Positions 1 to 11,804 are shown, numbered from the stretch's first letter. The stretch is DNA of 64,000 nucleotides from Astropecten irregularis (GCA_963971285.1 OZ020255.1:17070931-17134930), one strand, 5' to 3'. Notes: generated by a model from the sequence alone, not told the origin. A program made the numbers and translations.

Positions 1-470
1 CATCTGTGTATTATAAACAGTGTCGGTTTTATAATGAAGGGGGTAAAATGTGACTAACTAACCGGTGTTTTTATAATCAGGCCTAGATCTGGCCAAGAAA
101 AGGGACATGGCTTCTATATTGACTGAAAGAAAACGGAAATCAAAGTTTGACATGTCTGACAGGAAAAGAAAACAAACCAGGGGTCGGTTTCACGAAGCCC
201 TACGGTCAATCCAAACTCGAGTTACGATTTATGAAGGATGACCCATCGTATCCTACGTAGGGCTGCAATGTATCACAATTAAGTCCTACGATTGATAGTA
301 AGTTAAGATGACTTTGGTGAGATCGACCCCTGGGTCGATACATCACATTAACTCCATGTGAACTAAATCAGGATTTTATGAATTAATAAGACTAATTAAG
401 TCAGTGTAGTGATATCAATTATTCATGATATACCGGTTAAACAGACCGTCTTTAGTAGCGGTTTAATTAC
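1..470 (-). other. Intron 2 of the left GALNT gene, window edge
   Basis: No coding exon is visible. The stretch 181-330 is a copy of the GGTCGATTTCAC palindromic element described elsewhere in the window. The remainder is unique-looking AT-rich sequence. Confidence 0.5.
181..330. mobile_element. Palindromic MITE, family E, copy 1
   Basis: Both ends read GGTCG(A/G)TTTCAC in inverted orientation. The interior holds the family core CCTACGTAGGGCTGCAATG and ATTGATAGTAAGTTA. Other copies lie near 16889-17027, 22169-22319, 29022-29149, 32641-32732, 32880-33012 and 59522-59665. Confidence 0.65.
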
Positions 471-2816
471 CTGGGAGGTCTGACGTCCGGTAACGTGCGG
501 TTTACCGCGATCCGATCGCTAACCACGAGGTTAAACCGGTTTACTTTAAACGTCTCGTCTGCGCGTTGCCGATCCAAAGGTGACGACAAGTGAACCGGTT
601 TACCCATCTCCCCCGGTCCCTCCGGTCGCCATACATATCCTGCCTGCTGGAATGGTAGAGTCTCGTTGCCATGGAAACCTGGAAGACGAAAATACGAAAT
701 AGAAGTGGGGAAAACTTTCAATCAAAGAGTCAGATCACATTAACCTTTATGATTGTCAAAGGAACTCTATAGCGATTGAGTGATTTTCAATGCGCTTGAA
801 TACACGATCATACACATCCCTGCAAATACATTAATTAGCAAACAACTTGAAACCTATGGATTTGTAACCGTCCCTAGATATTACAATTTTCAATGTAATC
901 AATTTTACCCAATGATTGGATGTAGTTATGAACTATAAATAGGAGACTATAGGCGATGGAAGACTATATGAAACAAAATCCAACCTATGAGTGACCTCTG
1001 TTAAAATGTTTTGTACATAGGCCTACATTTGCAGATTTCCCATTATACCGCCATTGAGTATAATATGTATTTTCCATTATGGGGATGCTTTAAAAAGCAG
1101 ATTGTTGGATTCTATTCAAGCCGACAATTTGTCTGGTCTGAATTGAGTTGAATCAGGCGATGAAATTAGTGAATGCTACAAGCACCCATAGCGTGGGAAA
1201 CCAGTCTGACTAGCATTTGAGAACACGTTCAATATCCCAGTAGGCACGTACGACACAAACCCAGCACGTCGAGGAGAAACCCCTAGAGGCCAATGTGCTT
1301 CATGTCACAATGCCAACGCACCATTGTTCTGTACGTGTCTCCGGAAATATCAAACTGCACTATACCCTAGGGAGACACGGTTCGCGTGAAGTTATGTTCA
1401 AGCAGTGCCAATTCTGAAACCTTTAGGTTTTTTTGCAAACTTTATGAAGGAAAAAATTGACAATTACCAACTGCAAAACAAATTTTCATTTCTCGCCGAG
1501 TAATTACGGACAATAAAATAACTGCCGTGAACTTTGGTTCTTTCAACCTCCATGGTTCCGTTAGGATTTCCCCCTCGTTAAATGAGCCTGTTTAGAGAAT
1601 TCATTCCAGCAGGTAAACAGTCCAAACGAGTCTTTGTCAGCACCGATACCTTAACCCAGCGGGTGGGTCACTGAAACGGTACGCCTTTTGTTCAAGGTCA
1701 TGCAAGGTTTCCAAATTTAAGGTCAATTTTTATGTTTTTACGAGAAAAATGCAGTGATTTTGAATATACATGACACTGACTCGTAAATGAAAGAAAATAT
1801 GAAATGACAGTTTTATGATATTACGTATATTAATAGGTACTGATTTATATAGTTTTACGGCGTGGGTATATGGGAATTGTATTACAGCTGTAGTCTATAG
1901 CGAACATGGGTTTACATGATAATAATGCAAATGGTTACTGTAATGTTAATAGGGCAGATTGTTTATGAAACGACAATGCTATATGGAGTTAAAGACTCCA
2001 TACGGGATGTAACATAGTCTCGATGATAACATTCATACCCTTTGCTAATAACAATATTTATGAATAAAATTAAACGAAAAACTATTCTTATAAAAATTGT
2101 CAAAGCAGCCCATCTGTTTCTGACCCAATCTTCCTATACACCAGCGTGTTTTATGGATTTAATGTCTTCACTTTGTGTCCACTCAATTCCTCCGTACAAC
2201 GAAGGATTATCAAACTAAAGGTTATGATGCATAATTTAAATAAGCAATTCTTACCTGAATCCTGTCCTTGGAAGTGATGATCAGAAACCACGTTGATCTT
2301 CCTCCCGTTGCTTCTCTGCTCATCTCCGAGGGGCGGTACCTCTGGGCGTGTCCTTACGTCGCCGTCCCCCTTGGAAGACTTCAGCCTCCCCCGGGGCTTC
2401 CCCGCGACCACGGATAACCTCACCACGCTCGCCTTTGGCAGAGCTGGCTTGGCGAGTTTCGCCCATTCGGGCAAGTTACCTTCCCTGTCTGAGTCAAGAA
2501 AACGCGATCGGGCCGGTTCAGCCTTGTCCCCAAAGTCCCTAAGACCCTGTGGTGACTGTCCCCCACCATCACCCTGCCTGTTGCTCAGTCTACGAACCCC
2601 CGATCTGGGCGCTTCATCATCCTCAGCGAAGTCCGGCAGACGATTCTTAATCCCAGCGACACCGTGGGTGGACACCGCGGCCTGAGGCGACTCCGCACGC
2701 CAAGGTTGATATCCAACATTCAGGTAGAGATGAAGAGGCAACCAGAAGATAGGAACTAGAAGAACGGCGTTGACGCAACTGCAATGATGACACCGTCTTC
2801 TGCTGATCATCATCAT
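471..2816 (-). CDS. Polypeptide N-acetylgalactosaminyltransferase, first two coding exons (3' part outside window)
   Basis: Predicted Golgi type II enzyme of the GALNT family, which moves GalNAc from UDP-GalNAc to Ser/Thr of secreted proteins. Model: complement(join(471..639,2255..2816)). Exon 1 ends with donor CAG|GTAAG in phase 1. Exon 2 starts after GGCAG and restores the frame, and it ends CCCAG|GTAAT in phase 2. The first ATG after an in-frame stop is at 2816 (MMMISRRR); no ATG lies further upstream. Residues 6-8 are RRR, followed by a hydrophobic stretch at about 13-32, as expected for a signal anchor. A basic stem follows. Exon 2 carries the family signature just before the catalytic domain: GEMGKPV, then FNLVVSDRIAVNRTLPDVRPP. 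The GT-A and lectin exons must lie left of base 1. The orientation is divergent from the second GALNT gene at 13419. The subfamily cannot be decided without the catalytic part. Confidence 0.85.
640..2254 (-). other. Intron 1 of the left GALNT gene
   Basis: This 1.6-kb stretch lies between the stem exon and the second coding exon. I see no open frame of protein-like composition and no repeat shared with the rest of the window. Confidence 0.5.
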
Positions 2817-4657
2817 GTCTAGGAGAGCGTGACTGAAGTTCCTATAATCACCGCGGCGAGTGCGAGGAGCTTCCACTCAGTATCCAAGATCATGACGGTC
2901 CCTTGGTCCTCCAATGCCGCCCTGCTGCCCCATAGCTAGCTAGGTACATGTATTAGGACTCATGGCTTGGTGTGCACGCCGGTGTGGGACACTGGAGTCT
3001 TCTGAAGGGACAGACTGAGCTACAGCTTATTTAGCAGCTATTGGACCAGTGTGTGCACCCAACTGGGCACAGAAGTCAGTCACATCCCATATCATGCACA
3101 CGTACTGTTACCATTCGCTTTCACTTCAACGTCAACCCCTGCAGTGCACTGAGGCTGCATCATGCATTTCCCTACACTGTCAGGCTGTATATCATGTGAT
3201 GCATAAACATACTTCTTTTTCTTTTTAATAGCACAGAGGTGAAGTTCAGCCGAAAAAATCACGGCCAAGGTAATCCGTCTAGAAGCTTAGACAACAGGTG
3301 TTCCTGTTGGCTTTTGCTAGTTGCCCTCCCTCTTTTTTGGGGGGCATACAGCCTACAGGTGCTACATACTAGTATATGAATTCAAGTTCAATTTCGCAGT
3401 CCCAGGTGTGCGGTACCAATATTTTTTTAGGAAAAACCTTGGAATTATGAATTATTTTACACGTAATTTTTTGGAATCGAAGATTCCGACTTTTTGGTTT
3501 TTTTCTTGGAAAATATTTTGATTGTTTGCTTTATTGATAAAAATGAAAATACCATGAATTATATTCATATCAAGATCAAAATATCAAGTGATTAATCCAG
3601 GTTTTCTCGTTTATAAATCGTCCATGATATTAAAATAAAATTTTTATTCCCGACTCCCCCAGCGCGCGACACAGCCGTAAAGCCCATTATGATAGGCCGT
3701 GTGCCAAATTTGCAGCCTCAAATAACACACAAGTCTATGGAAACGGCTGCAGTCACTGGCTAGTGGCTAAGTAATTATAGAGTCGTGTGTAATTTGCTGC
3801 CCCAGCCAGATATTTGGGAGTTGGGACACGGCCATAATTGTCCAAAACAAACTTCATACCATATCATATCATCATAAGCATGTGTTTATTCGATGACCAG
3901 GTCAACCGACAAACGGTCAGTCCTGGTCTTTACATCGGTCAGGCAGATCAAAGGTCGCGCCTATACCACCTCGATATCGCCATTGCATAATTTCCCTGAG
4001 TAGCAGGGAGATAGAATCTATCATCAATAGGAAGGAAGGCTAGGAGAGGTTCAGAAGTTGACATTGCTTCGGGTCAGATCCAAAGTGTCCAACATTTCCT
4101 GTTCATAAAGTCAAACAAAATTCTTAGAGAGGTTGTGATGTAGGCCTAAATGTCAAACCGAATTGTAGACTTGCGAACTTTGAAAGATTTAATTTATTAG
4201 TCACATTGATACAAATAAGTGATATTTACATGTTTATGTCATGATCTATGTTAGGTTGGTACCACAAAAGCCATGTGTTGTACCATGGAGCTATATCCTT
4301 TGTATTGCTCCATAGTTGCACGTAGACCTAATTGCTATAATTTGCCATTAGCCTTATTTCCGGTCGTTCAAGGCAATGCTTTTTCCCTTGCTTGTCTAGT
4401 CCCATCATCAGGAATCCATATTAACTGTCCCACGTAGCACCAGTGCACACCGTTGGAAAGATCTGTTCCCATGGTATTGTGGTGGTTACCATGACGGTAT
4501 GTTTCACTTTTTTTTGGCTCTGCCAAAATAAAATAATTCACAATCTGTGAACAGTTTATGCAAATTAGGCTTGCCCTGTGAACAGTCAGTGAAACAAATA
4601 GTAACACGAAAATCCTAAACCTATAGGTGGCAGCTAGTATTCGGCAACTTATCCCTT

Positions 4658-5020
4658 TAAAGGTAGTATCATACTTTGGTAAGACACCAAAACAGAAATA
4701 TTCACAGATTTACATATAACTGAGGGTATGAAGATGGTGGTGGAAGAAACATACAGTAAAACCATTTCCGCCTGAAATGGTGTATTTATCCAGAAATTAG
4801 TAAAACAACGACCGAAAATCTTTTTGATCTTTTAAAAGATCAAAAATAAAAGAGAAAAGTCTTAAGTAATACTGTGGCCGTTTTTCATTGTTTCCTCAAA
4901 AAGTGGGCACCGTATTGGACTGAAATTTTCACAGATGACTGTTACTGTATCTGTCTTGATATTTTTTGCCCATGAATCTGTATTTCTTTGACAAAAACCA
5001 AAGTATGATATTACCTTTAA
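4658..5020. mobile_element. MITE family A (TA-flanked, AAGGTAGTATCATACTTTGG ends), copy 1
   Basis: The left end TAAAGGTAGTATCATACTTT and the right end AAAGTATGATATTACCTTTA are inverted repeats flanked by TA. The interior carries the family core with TTTTGATCTTTTAAAAGATC. It has no coding capacity, so it is non-autonomous; TA target sites point to Tc1/mariner-type mobilisation. Other copies lie near 21771-22096, 22360-22726, 25677-26056, 31514-31849 and 59825-60172. Confidence 0.75.
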
Positions 5021-5525
5021 CAGTGATTGGATGGTCAGTTCTCCTTGTCTCGGATTTGCATGAGGCTTACAAAGCCCTTACCCCCAGCTTAAATTAGTGC
5101 TAGGGCTTCTCCGCTGAGAGTGGATGCCATGGTCATCGGTCAAGGAATGGGCGTAGGATTAGCCGGGGATGAAGGGAAATCTATAGCCACCGGTCTGTAT
5201 ATGGACCGATAAGACCGAGTGTCCAGGGTCCACTGTCATTCCCAAACGGTCACCCATCATTTCACCTTGCTTAGCACGGGGTAGAATAAGTCCAGCTTGT
5301 AAACGTTAATTAATCCACCGTGTCAATATTGTATGTCTGTGAATATTAATTATGCTGATATTGAGCTGCAATGAACTTATACTGCGCTAACGCATAAAAT
5401 AAAACTTTTCTGTAGTCGGCGAAAGCTGGATGACAGTAATTCAAACATTGAGGGCGCTATTTATCGCTGCCGAGACTCGGCTTCACTGCGTTGCTCAATC
5501 TGTGTACAAATGTCATTGTGCGACT

Positions 5526-5820
5526 TAAAGGGTATAAAGATGGTGATGGTAGAAACAAACCGTTAAAATGTTTCTTCCTGAAATGCTGTATTTATCCAGA
5601 AAAGAGTGAAGCCAGTGACCAAAAGTATTTTTGATCTTTTCAAGATCAGAAATAAAAAAAAAAGACTTAAATTAATACTGTGGCCGTTTTTCACTGTTTT
5701 CTCAAAAAGTGTGCACCGGATGGGACTGAAATTTCCACAGATGACTGTTTCCGTATCTGTCTTGATATTTTTGCTCAAGAATCTGCATTCTTCGACAAAA
5801 AACAAAGTATTATTACCTTC
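5526..5820. mobile_element. MITE family A, 5'-truncated copy
   Basis: It shares the GGTATAAAGATGGTGATGGTAG...GATCTTTTCAAGATCAG core and the right TIR (AAAGTATTATTACCTT) with the full copies. The left TIR is largely missing. Confidence 0.6.
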
Positions 5821-6584
5821 AACAGTGACAATTTTCGTTTGTTGTAGCTGATTAAAATATTCATCAAATAACCACAAGGGAAACAGACTGGTTAATCTGA
5901 AGTCATCGAAAAATGAGCAAAGAAAAATGTTGAAGCACAAAAACCTTGCTAACTAAATTCAGTTTGCCAATCATAATCTTTTGTGTGAATATCATGAAAA
6001 TGTTGGTAAACCTGTTTTTAGCAAGCTTCATGAAATATTCACACATGACAGGTCCGTTGTACTCTATACATTCTATTCAACTTTATTTTAAATCTCACCA
6101 AATGGGCAGATCTATGATAGCCCAAAAGGAACGCAAACTTTAAAAACAAAGGATACAAACAAAACAACAATACTATAAAAGTACAATGAGATTGATTTTG
6201 AAATGTTTATCATTACATGTACATGTACTTGACTTCTAGTGCAGCCTGTTGATGTTTAATACCATGATGGCATAACCTTATTAAAGCCTGAAGTGACATT
6301 TTCATCTGAATAGCATTCATCTGATTCAGCTTCTTAGATCTGATGGAGGTCCTGATGATGACGAAGGGCCTTCACAACCTGCTGTGTTGCTCTCACAGGT
6401 AAAACCAAGGACCGTTCAAAGTTTAAGTCAAAAGAGGTAGTAGTCAAGCTGGTTGATGGGATTCCACAGTCTTTGACCTCTTTGGCAAACACACACATCA
6501 ACATGATGACCTATTTGTGGCTAAGAGACATCAGTGAGGCTGTGATCACCACTCAAGCCGACTTCCTAAAGACATTTGGTTAAG

Positions 6585-9107
6585 CTACTGGAGCTCTGGG
6601 TTGGCCTTCCTCAGAGTCAAGAGTCCTGTGACGATATCCACTGGCAGCATCCTTGTTCTGGAGAACTCCTCCGTGTCGGAGTACCTCAGCTTCGTCTGGG
6701 GATCAGTGTACTTTGCCTTGAGGATTCAACCAACAAATAAAGAAGAGAGAGCTTTTTAAGATTTATCCCGTCTTTCTGAAACAGAAAATTCTATGTGTTT
6801 TCAAGTTTTCCTAACTTGGCACATTGATCCTGTTTTGGGATTCTTCTTCCTCTTATTGTGTCCACACACATCATATATTGTGCTTCAGCCTAGCTGGACA
6901 CATTTCCCTGCAGTTTCAGTGTTCTCTGCAAGGTTTTCCGTGTTGCAATTCTGCTCAAAAAGAGGGCATCATAGCAGGTGGATTCAGGTCAATTGGTGGT
7001 TTGTGTTCTTGTGTTGGACACTTTACCACAATGTCTTCTCTCTGACTGTCTGAGCCCTGAATAAAATATGAATCCAACTCACCGGAAATCCTGAGAGATC
7101 TGAGTACTTCTTTGCTGGCTTGAGGGATGGAGGTGCATCAATACTGCTATCTGTAACCAGAGACGGAGAGTTAATTAACTGAGGCGAGAGTTGTAATGCA
7201 CACTGTAATGGATTTATAACTAAACAGCCATTTGTACAAAGAAGAAAGATGAAGAACAGGCAAAGATCACAAGGAACTAGGAAGCAAGCCTTGAATTTAA
7301 CAGAGGTCACGGAGGCCACGGCCTTCGTTGCCCTGGTTCTTGGCCTTGGTGCCCCCTTCAAATGTTTCCATAGACATTATGATTTTCCAATGGAAGTGCC
7401 CCTTGCAATTGAAAAGTGGCCTTGCCCCTTTCAGAACCAAATTCAAGGCCTGAGGAAGGCCCATCAGGTAATTCATCCTGAGGCAACTTCATCCCATTCA
7501 TCAAAACGGAGAAACCCAAGTCAGAAAATACTACATAACCTCACAAGACGTCCTAAATGGTATAAGATTAAGATTTTATTTTTGTGGTTCCTTGGAATAT
7601 ATTTCAAATTCTTTTTGGGTGCATTCGTTTAGCTCCCCCGGGTTGACACCAGTCAACCTTGCCCGGTCATTCTCTCGCATGTTTTGTGCAGTAAAACATT
7701 GACCATTCCCAGTAAGGGCTGACCCGGGGGAGCTTAACGAATTCACCCATTATAAGTCTGACTCTCACATGTAGCTTCATCTGGTCTCCACGGTAGCGAC
7801 CTCTCGGCTGACGTGATCTGTTTGAGGGTTTTCCAGACTCGAGACTTCTTGCTGGCTGCCAGACCTTTGCTGGAGTGCTGTGGAAACAAAAATACAAATA
7901 AAAATGAGTTCTCAATTCTACCAAAGGGATTGTTTTCTTAAAAAAGAAGTTCGAGTTCCGTTTTCATCATGGCAATGGCAATGCAACGCCACTCACAATA
8001 ACACAAGATGTTTTTAAGTTAATCATGTTTTAAAGAAAAGCCATTTGGTCAGGCGATCTAAAACTTACTGAGAAGGTAGGGTCTTTGAACGGCAGTACAG
8101 GTCTCCGAGGGTCTATTGGAACTTCAGCAGCCTGTGGTGCGGATGCTGCTGAGGATGCTATTGATGTTGTTGCTGCTTGAGATGTTTGCACCTCGGGAAC
8201 TGCAGTAGTTGGTGGCACGTCATGATCTACTTTAGGTGCTGCAGTCTCTGCTGCTGCAGGTACAACTGCTGCAGTTTTCGGCTCTTCTGTAGGCTGGTCA
8301 ATAACAAACAGAATGGTTTCCTTAATGTCAAGTCTTGATTTCAAATTTGGACTGAAGACCATACAGATACATGAAGGGGGCCTAATTCATTAAATGTCAA
8401 GCTGGAATTTGGAAAGAGATTCATGACATTGCCATAAGCCTTATCGCAAATACCGCCTGGTTGATTTTGGACAATGGTGGAAAGGCACCATGGGAAGGAA
8501 AAAGGGGCATATTTTGTACCTTTTCCCTTCCCACAGTGCCTTCCGACTATTGTCCAAAATCAACCAGGCGGTATTTGCGACAAGGCTTATAGACCATATC
8601 GCAAATAATGACCGCGGGGAGTTGTGGGATGCACAAGGGTCGAAATGGCGCCACCACCTGCTTACTTTTGATTAGTTCTCTTTCTGCACTTTGTCATGTG
8701 AATAAGCAGATCGACCAAGATGTATCCCACAATGCTTTGCGGAAGCGTCCTCTCTATTTGTAAAAGTGTTAGGCCTATTTGCGATAGTCCCCTGGCCGAG
8801 GGGCCTATACCTTATTAAGTTATTGACAGACAGTGTCAGTGCGAGTTAGTACACTGTGCTGTGAGTGTGACTGTCTATTCGTTACACTGACTAATCACTA
8901 AACAGTAAGCCGATTGGTTTACTTTTCTTGACTCGTAGGAACAAAATTTTCACCCCAACATACATGAATATTGCACATTCTCATAGAACATGCCCTGTTA
9001 CTTACACTTTTCCTCCTTTTGGTAGGAACTGCTGCGGAAGCAGGGCTGGTTGATCGTTTAATTCTAGTACTTCGGGGCCTTGTTGGTTTCGGACTGGGCG
9101 CAGACAT
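6585..9107 (-). CDS. INO80C: INO80 complex subunit C (IES6-like, YL1-C domain), complete
   Basis: Nuclear subunit of the INO80 chromatin remodeller; the family pairs with ARP5 to couple ATP hydrolysis to nucleosome sliding. Model: complement(join(6585..6716,7083..7150,7769..7877,8069..8293,9006..9107)), 211 aa, all GT-AG with matching phases (0,0,1,0). Human INO80C is about 192 aa. Residues 1-34 are basic (MSAPSPKPTRPR...). Exon 2 is an Ala/Thr/Pro-rich linker ending LPFKDPTFS. Exon 3 has KSRVWKTLKQITSAERSLPW. Exons 4-5 hold the YL1-C region: SSIDAPPSLKPAKKYSDLSG, then YTDPQTKLRYSDTEEFSRTR and LPVDIVTGLLTLRKA near the C-terminus. The donor ACAT|GTGAGA for exon 3 was preferred to an earlier site because it restores the DEATY/SSIDAPP junction. 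The gene is head-to-head with DUSP19. Introns contain a foldback and a TIR element. Confidence 0.94.
7619..7746. mobile_element. Short TIR element in INO80C intron 3
   Basis: Left end GTGCATTCGTTTAGCTCCCC and right end GGGGAGCTTAACGAATTCAC are near-perfect inverted repeats of about 24 bp, including CCCCCGGG. It has no coding content. It lies just downstream of the exon 3 donor. Confidence 0.6.
8434..8590. repeat. Foldback hairpin in INO80C intron 1
   Basis: The left arm begins ATAAGCCTTATCGCAAATAC and the right arm ends GTATTTGCGACAAGGCTTAT. The arms, about 65-70 bp each, are almost perfectly complementary around a short central stretch. Transcribed RNA would form a long hairpin. Confidence 0.7.
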
Positions 9108-9894
9108 CTTGAATTAAAGCGCCCTCATATCACGGACGTATATAAAAGTTTTTTTATATACGTCCGTGCCTCATATTCGTTGCCATTATTTCGTAAAAAA
9201 TCTTTCAAAACAGTCACAAACCTATGATTATATAATCTAACTTAACTTTGGAAATACCGTTTTAATCTTTTGAACTTCTTTATTAATATATCTAATATTT
9301 TTTATGAATATAAACGAATTATGCATAGCTTTATTTATCATCTGACTTTATTTGTAATATTACTCTTTGTACGAGGCTAAACATGGCGGCGCCCATCAGG
9401 AATGTTTGGAATTTTTGTTGTTGGGAAAAATTGCATTGTTAACAACGTCAAACTTGGATTCTTCAAGCCAACTTAAGTATAGTGGGAAGAGCTGTATGTT
9501 GTGGGATCTAGTGAAGTAGAAACTTGATATGATTGCTGCTCGCAGGGCTGAAATTGCTCTATATTGTTGACAAGGGTGCTCACATCACATGCACAAACAA
9601 AACATTAAACAAAGCCAAAGGCTGACTGTGTCTGCAGTGTATATAAATATACAGCACCCAGGCCCCAGTGTGAGACACAGTGCCCAGTTCAGTGTACTCA
9701 GTGTGCCCATTGTATGAGTTTACAGAGTGTTATGTACGTTTCTACTTTGTCAGGAGGCCTACATACATGCATGTGTAGTAAAAAGTACATGCATCACTGT
9801 AAAATTCTTCAAGTTCAAGTAGCAGAGCTGCAGAGTAGTGCCACTTGACAGAACTAATAGAAGTCCATGATAAAGTTTACACGAGAATACCAAC
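9108..9894. promoter_or_regulatory. Presumed shared (bidirectional) promoter region of INO80C and DUSP19
   Basis: The start codons of two oppositely oriented genes are 787 bp apart with nothing else recognisable between them except a 38-bp hairpin. Both 5' UTRs and core promoters must lie here unless upstream noncoding exons exist. Transcription starts cannot be placed from sequence alone. Confidence 0.5.
9131..9168. repeat. 38-bp perfect hairpin flanked by 8-bp direct repeats
   Basis: CACGGACGTATATAAAA pairs with TTTTATATACGTCCGTG across a loop of about 4 nt. CCTCATAT stands on both sides (9123-9130 and 9169-9176), as an 8-bp target-site duplication would. It sits 24 bp upstream of the INO80C start codon. 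Confidence 0.75.
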
Positions 9895-11123
9895 ATGAGT
9901 TTTCTTCAAGACATTTCATCATTTCCTCAATCTTCTCTGAGGTCAGTGGAGACGCAGATAACGACAGCAGGGGGACAGGTCCTTGTTGAGAGAAGAACTG
10001 GGAACAGTTTCTCTCAAAAGCCAGTGGAGGGGAAATCCTTGGGATTCGTTGGAGATGTGAAACCGGACTTTCAGATTGTAGAAGTCAGACCAGGTCTTCT
10101 GCTTGGTAGGTTTATAATAGAATATTGACCTAAAATATATCAAATGCTTAGTGTTAAGAGGGCCTGACATTTCGATCCTAGCCGGATCTTTCTGGTCATT
10201 AACCCTTTGAGAAAGTATCTGCTTGGATCAAAACGTCAGGCCCTCATCCTAACTCCAAGCAAAAATGCCATCTAGATGATAGTCCCTAGAGCTTTGCTTT
10301 TCGTTATATTTGTTTTTAGAGTAGAAATTATAATATGAAAATGTTATTTCTTAAAACATTTTTTAGATGGTTCAAGTTTGGTTCATTTCCAGCATTTTGT
10401 TCTCTTCAGGTTCACAAGATGTCGCATCCAATCTGGATATGCTAACAGAGAATGCCGTGACTCATATACTCAACGTTGCCACTGGAATCGACAATGCCTT
10501 CCCAGGCAAGTTTGTCTACAAGACTGTGGAGATCTTGGATTTACCTGAAACAGAAATCACAGGGTACGTTGAGTCGCCTAGGAAGGGGAATTGGTAATTT
10601 GCTGGAATGAACTGGCACATAATGGCAAATTTGGGTCTTTATTTCCTTTTTTGTGTGTCTTATGGATTTGCAAGGGTATGTTTGTTTAGAAAGATTTGAG
10701 GCCTGTCAGAATCATTTGTACTTTCACACTTCTATTTTGTTCGCACTTCACAAAGGTTTTAATGTTCCGACTAGCCTGCTCTAGTCTTCATCAGGAGACC
10801 CCTGATAATGAGGATGTTTGTTGATGAGGTCACATCACCTGTACTTTGAATAAAATCTTGATTGCTCCTCTGTTTGTATTCCCAGGTACTTTGAAGACTG
10901 CTTTCCATTTATTGAAGAGGCAAGGGCGAAAGGAAAAGTCCTGGTCCATTGCAATGCCGGTGTTTCCCGAGCGCCCTCAGTCATCATCGGATATATCATG
11001 TCATCAGAGAGTGTGGCGTTTGAAGACGTGTTCCAAGAAGTGAAGAGGTTGAGGCCAGCCATCAGACCCAACGACGGCTTCAAGAAGAGTCTCCTTCAGT
11101 ATGAAAAGACCTTGACAAATTAA
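9895..11123 (+). CDS. DUSP19: Dual specificity phosphatase 19, complete
   Basis: Small cysteine-based phosphatase; family members (SKRP1) act on or scaffold the JNK/MKK7 pathway. Model: join(9895..10105,10410..10563,10886..11123), 200 aa (human about 217). Junction phases 1 and 2 match, and all introns are GT-AG. The catalytic signature V-H-C-N-A-G-V-S-R places the nucleophile at Cys144 and the phosphate-binding Arg at 150. The likely general acid is Asp114 in LDLPETE. The fold start [18 protein letters not shown] and [19 protein letters not shown] match DUSP19 closely. The N-terminal segment before residue 60 lacks a rhodanese/CH2 MAPK-docking domain, as usual for atypical DUSPs. The ATG at 9895 is the first in frame and follows CCAAC. 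AATAAA at 11805-11810 could end the transcript. Confidence 0.95.
10135..10262. repeat. Foldback element with GGGCCTGACG arms, copy 1 (DUSP19 intron 1)
   Basis: GTTAAGAGGGCCTGACATTTCG on the left is inverted on the right as AAAACGTCAGGCCCTCATCC. Related copies, with TAGCAGGATCTTT, lie at about 27380-27515 and 50770-50880. Confidence 0.55.
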
Positions 11124-11125
11124 TT

Positions 11126-11620
11126 GAAGCTGAACTCGAAGATATTTTAAAGAACTGAAGGTTGAACACAAAGAGGTTCTAAAAGAACCGAAGGTTGAAT
11201 TCAAAGAGGTTCTAAAAGAACCGAAGGTTTAACTCAGATAGATTCTCTAAGAACCGAAGGTTGAACTCGAAGAGGTTCGAAAAGAACCGAAGGTTGAACC
11301 CGAAGAGGTTCTAAAAGAAACAGAGGTTTACCTCAAAGAGGTTCTTAAAAACAGGAGGTTTAACTCCAAGAGGTTGTAAAAGAACCAGAGGTTTGACTCG
11401 GTCAGGTTCTAAGGGAAATGGAGACCTGTATAACTCAGTGAGGTTCATTTTACTTGGAGAGGTTCTAAAGGAACCGGAGGCTTTTCTCTGTGTGGTTCTT
11501 AAAGAACTGGAGATTTAACTCAAAGAGGTTCTAATAGAACGGAAGGTTCAACTTCAAGAGGCTGCTAAAGAACTGGAGGTTTCAATCGTGTGAGAGATTC
11601 TAAAACAACCAGAGTTTTGT
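11126..11620 (+). repeat. 33-bp minisatellite of palindromic units in the DUSP19 3' region
   Basis: The unit is GAAGGTTGAACTCAAAGAGG followed by TTCTAAAAGAACC, repeated about 14 times with growing divergence rightwards. Inside each unit GGTTCT-AAA-AGAACC is a perfect inverted repeat. The period is a multiple of three, and one frame reads VELKEVLKEPK with scattered stops. That frame is shifted two bases from the DUSP19 frame, which has already stopped at 11121. Confidence 0.8.
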
Positions 11621-11804
11621 ATTAGAAAATTTGAGCAATAATATGTTATATTTAAGAATAATTTCTATTTGATTTTTAACATTTTGATCATAAACAAAGT
11701 ACAATCTATAAAGCGAAGGACACGTTTATAATTCGCACATGGAGTTGTGCATGCAAATTACAATTTGGCATGCATAACATGAAAACGTTTGACACGCTAT
11801 AGCT

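Larger units (their letters stand above)
2877..6584. other. Intergenic region between the left GALNT gene and INO80C
   Basis: It should contain the promoter and 5' UTR of the left GALNT gene near 2820-3100 and the 3' UTR of INO80C below 6585. The only recognisable content is two copies of TIR family A, at 4658-5020 and 5526-5820. The short frames here show no protein-like conservation that I recognise. Confidence 0.5.

Noticed and set aside
2293..2685. Plus-strand frame of 130 aa
   Set aside because: It is the antisense of the left GALNT stem exon, which has a valid donor and continues into the family signature.
7769..7924. INO80C exon 3 donor 16 bases earlier (ACCAG|ATG)
   Set aside because: It is not followed by GT; the ACAT|GTGAGA donor is canonical and restores the conserved residues before SIDAPPS.
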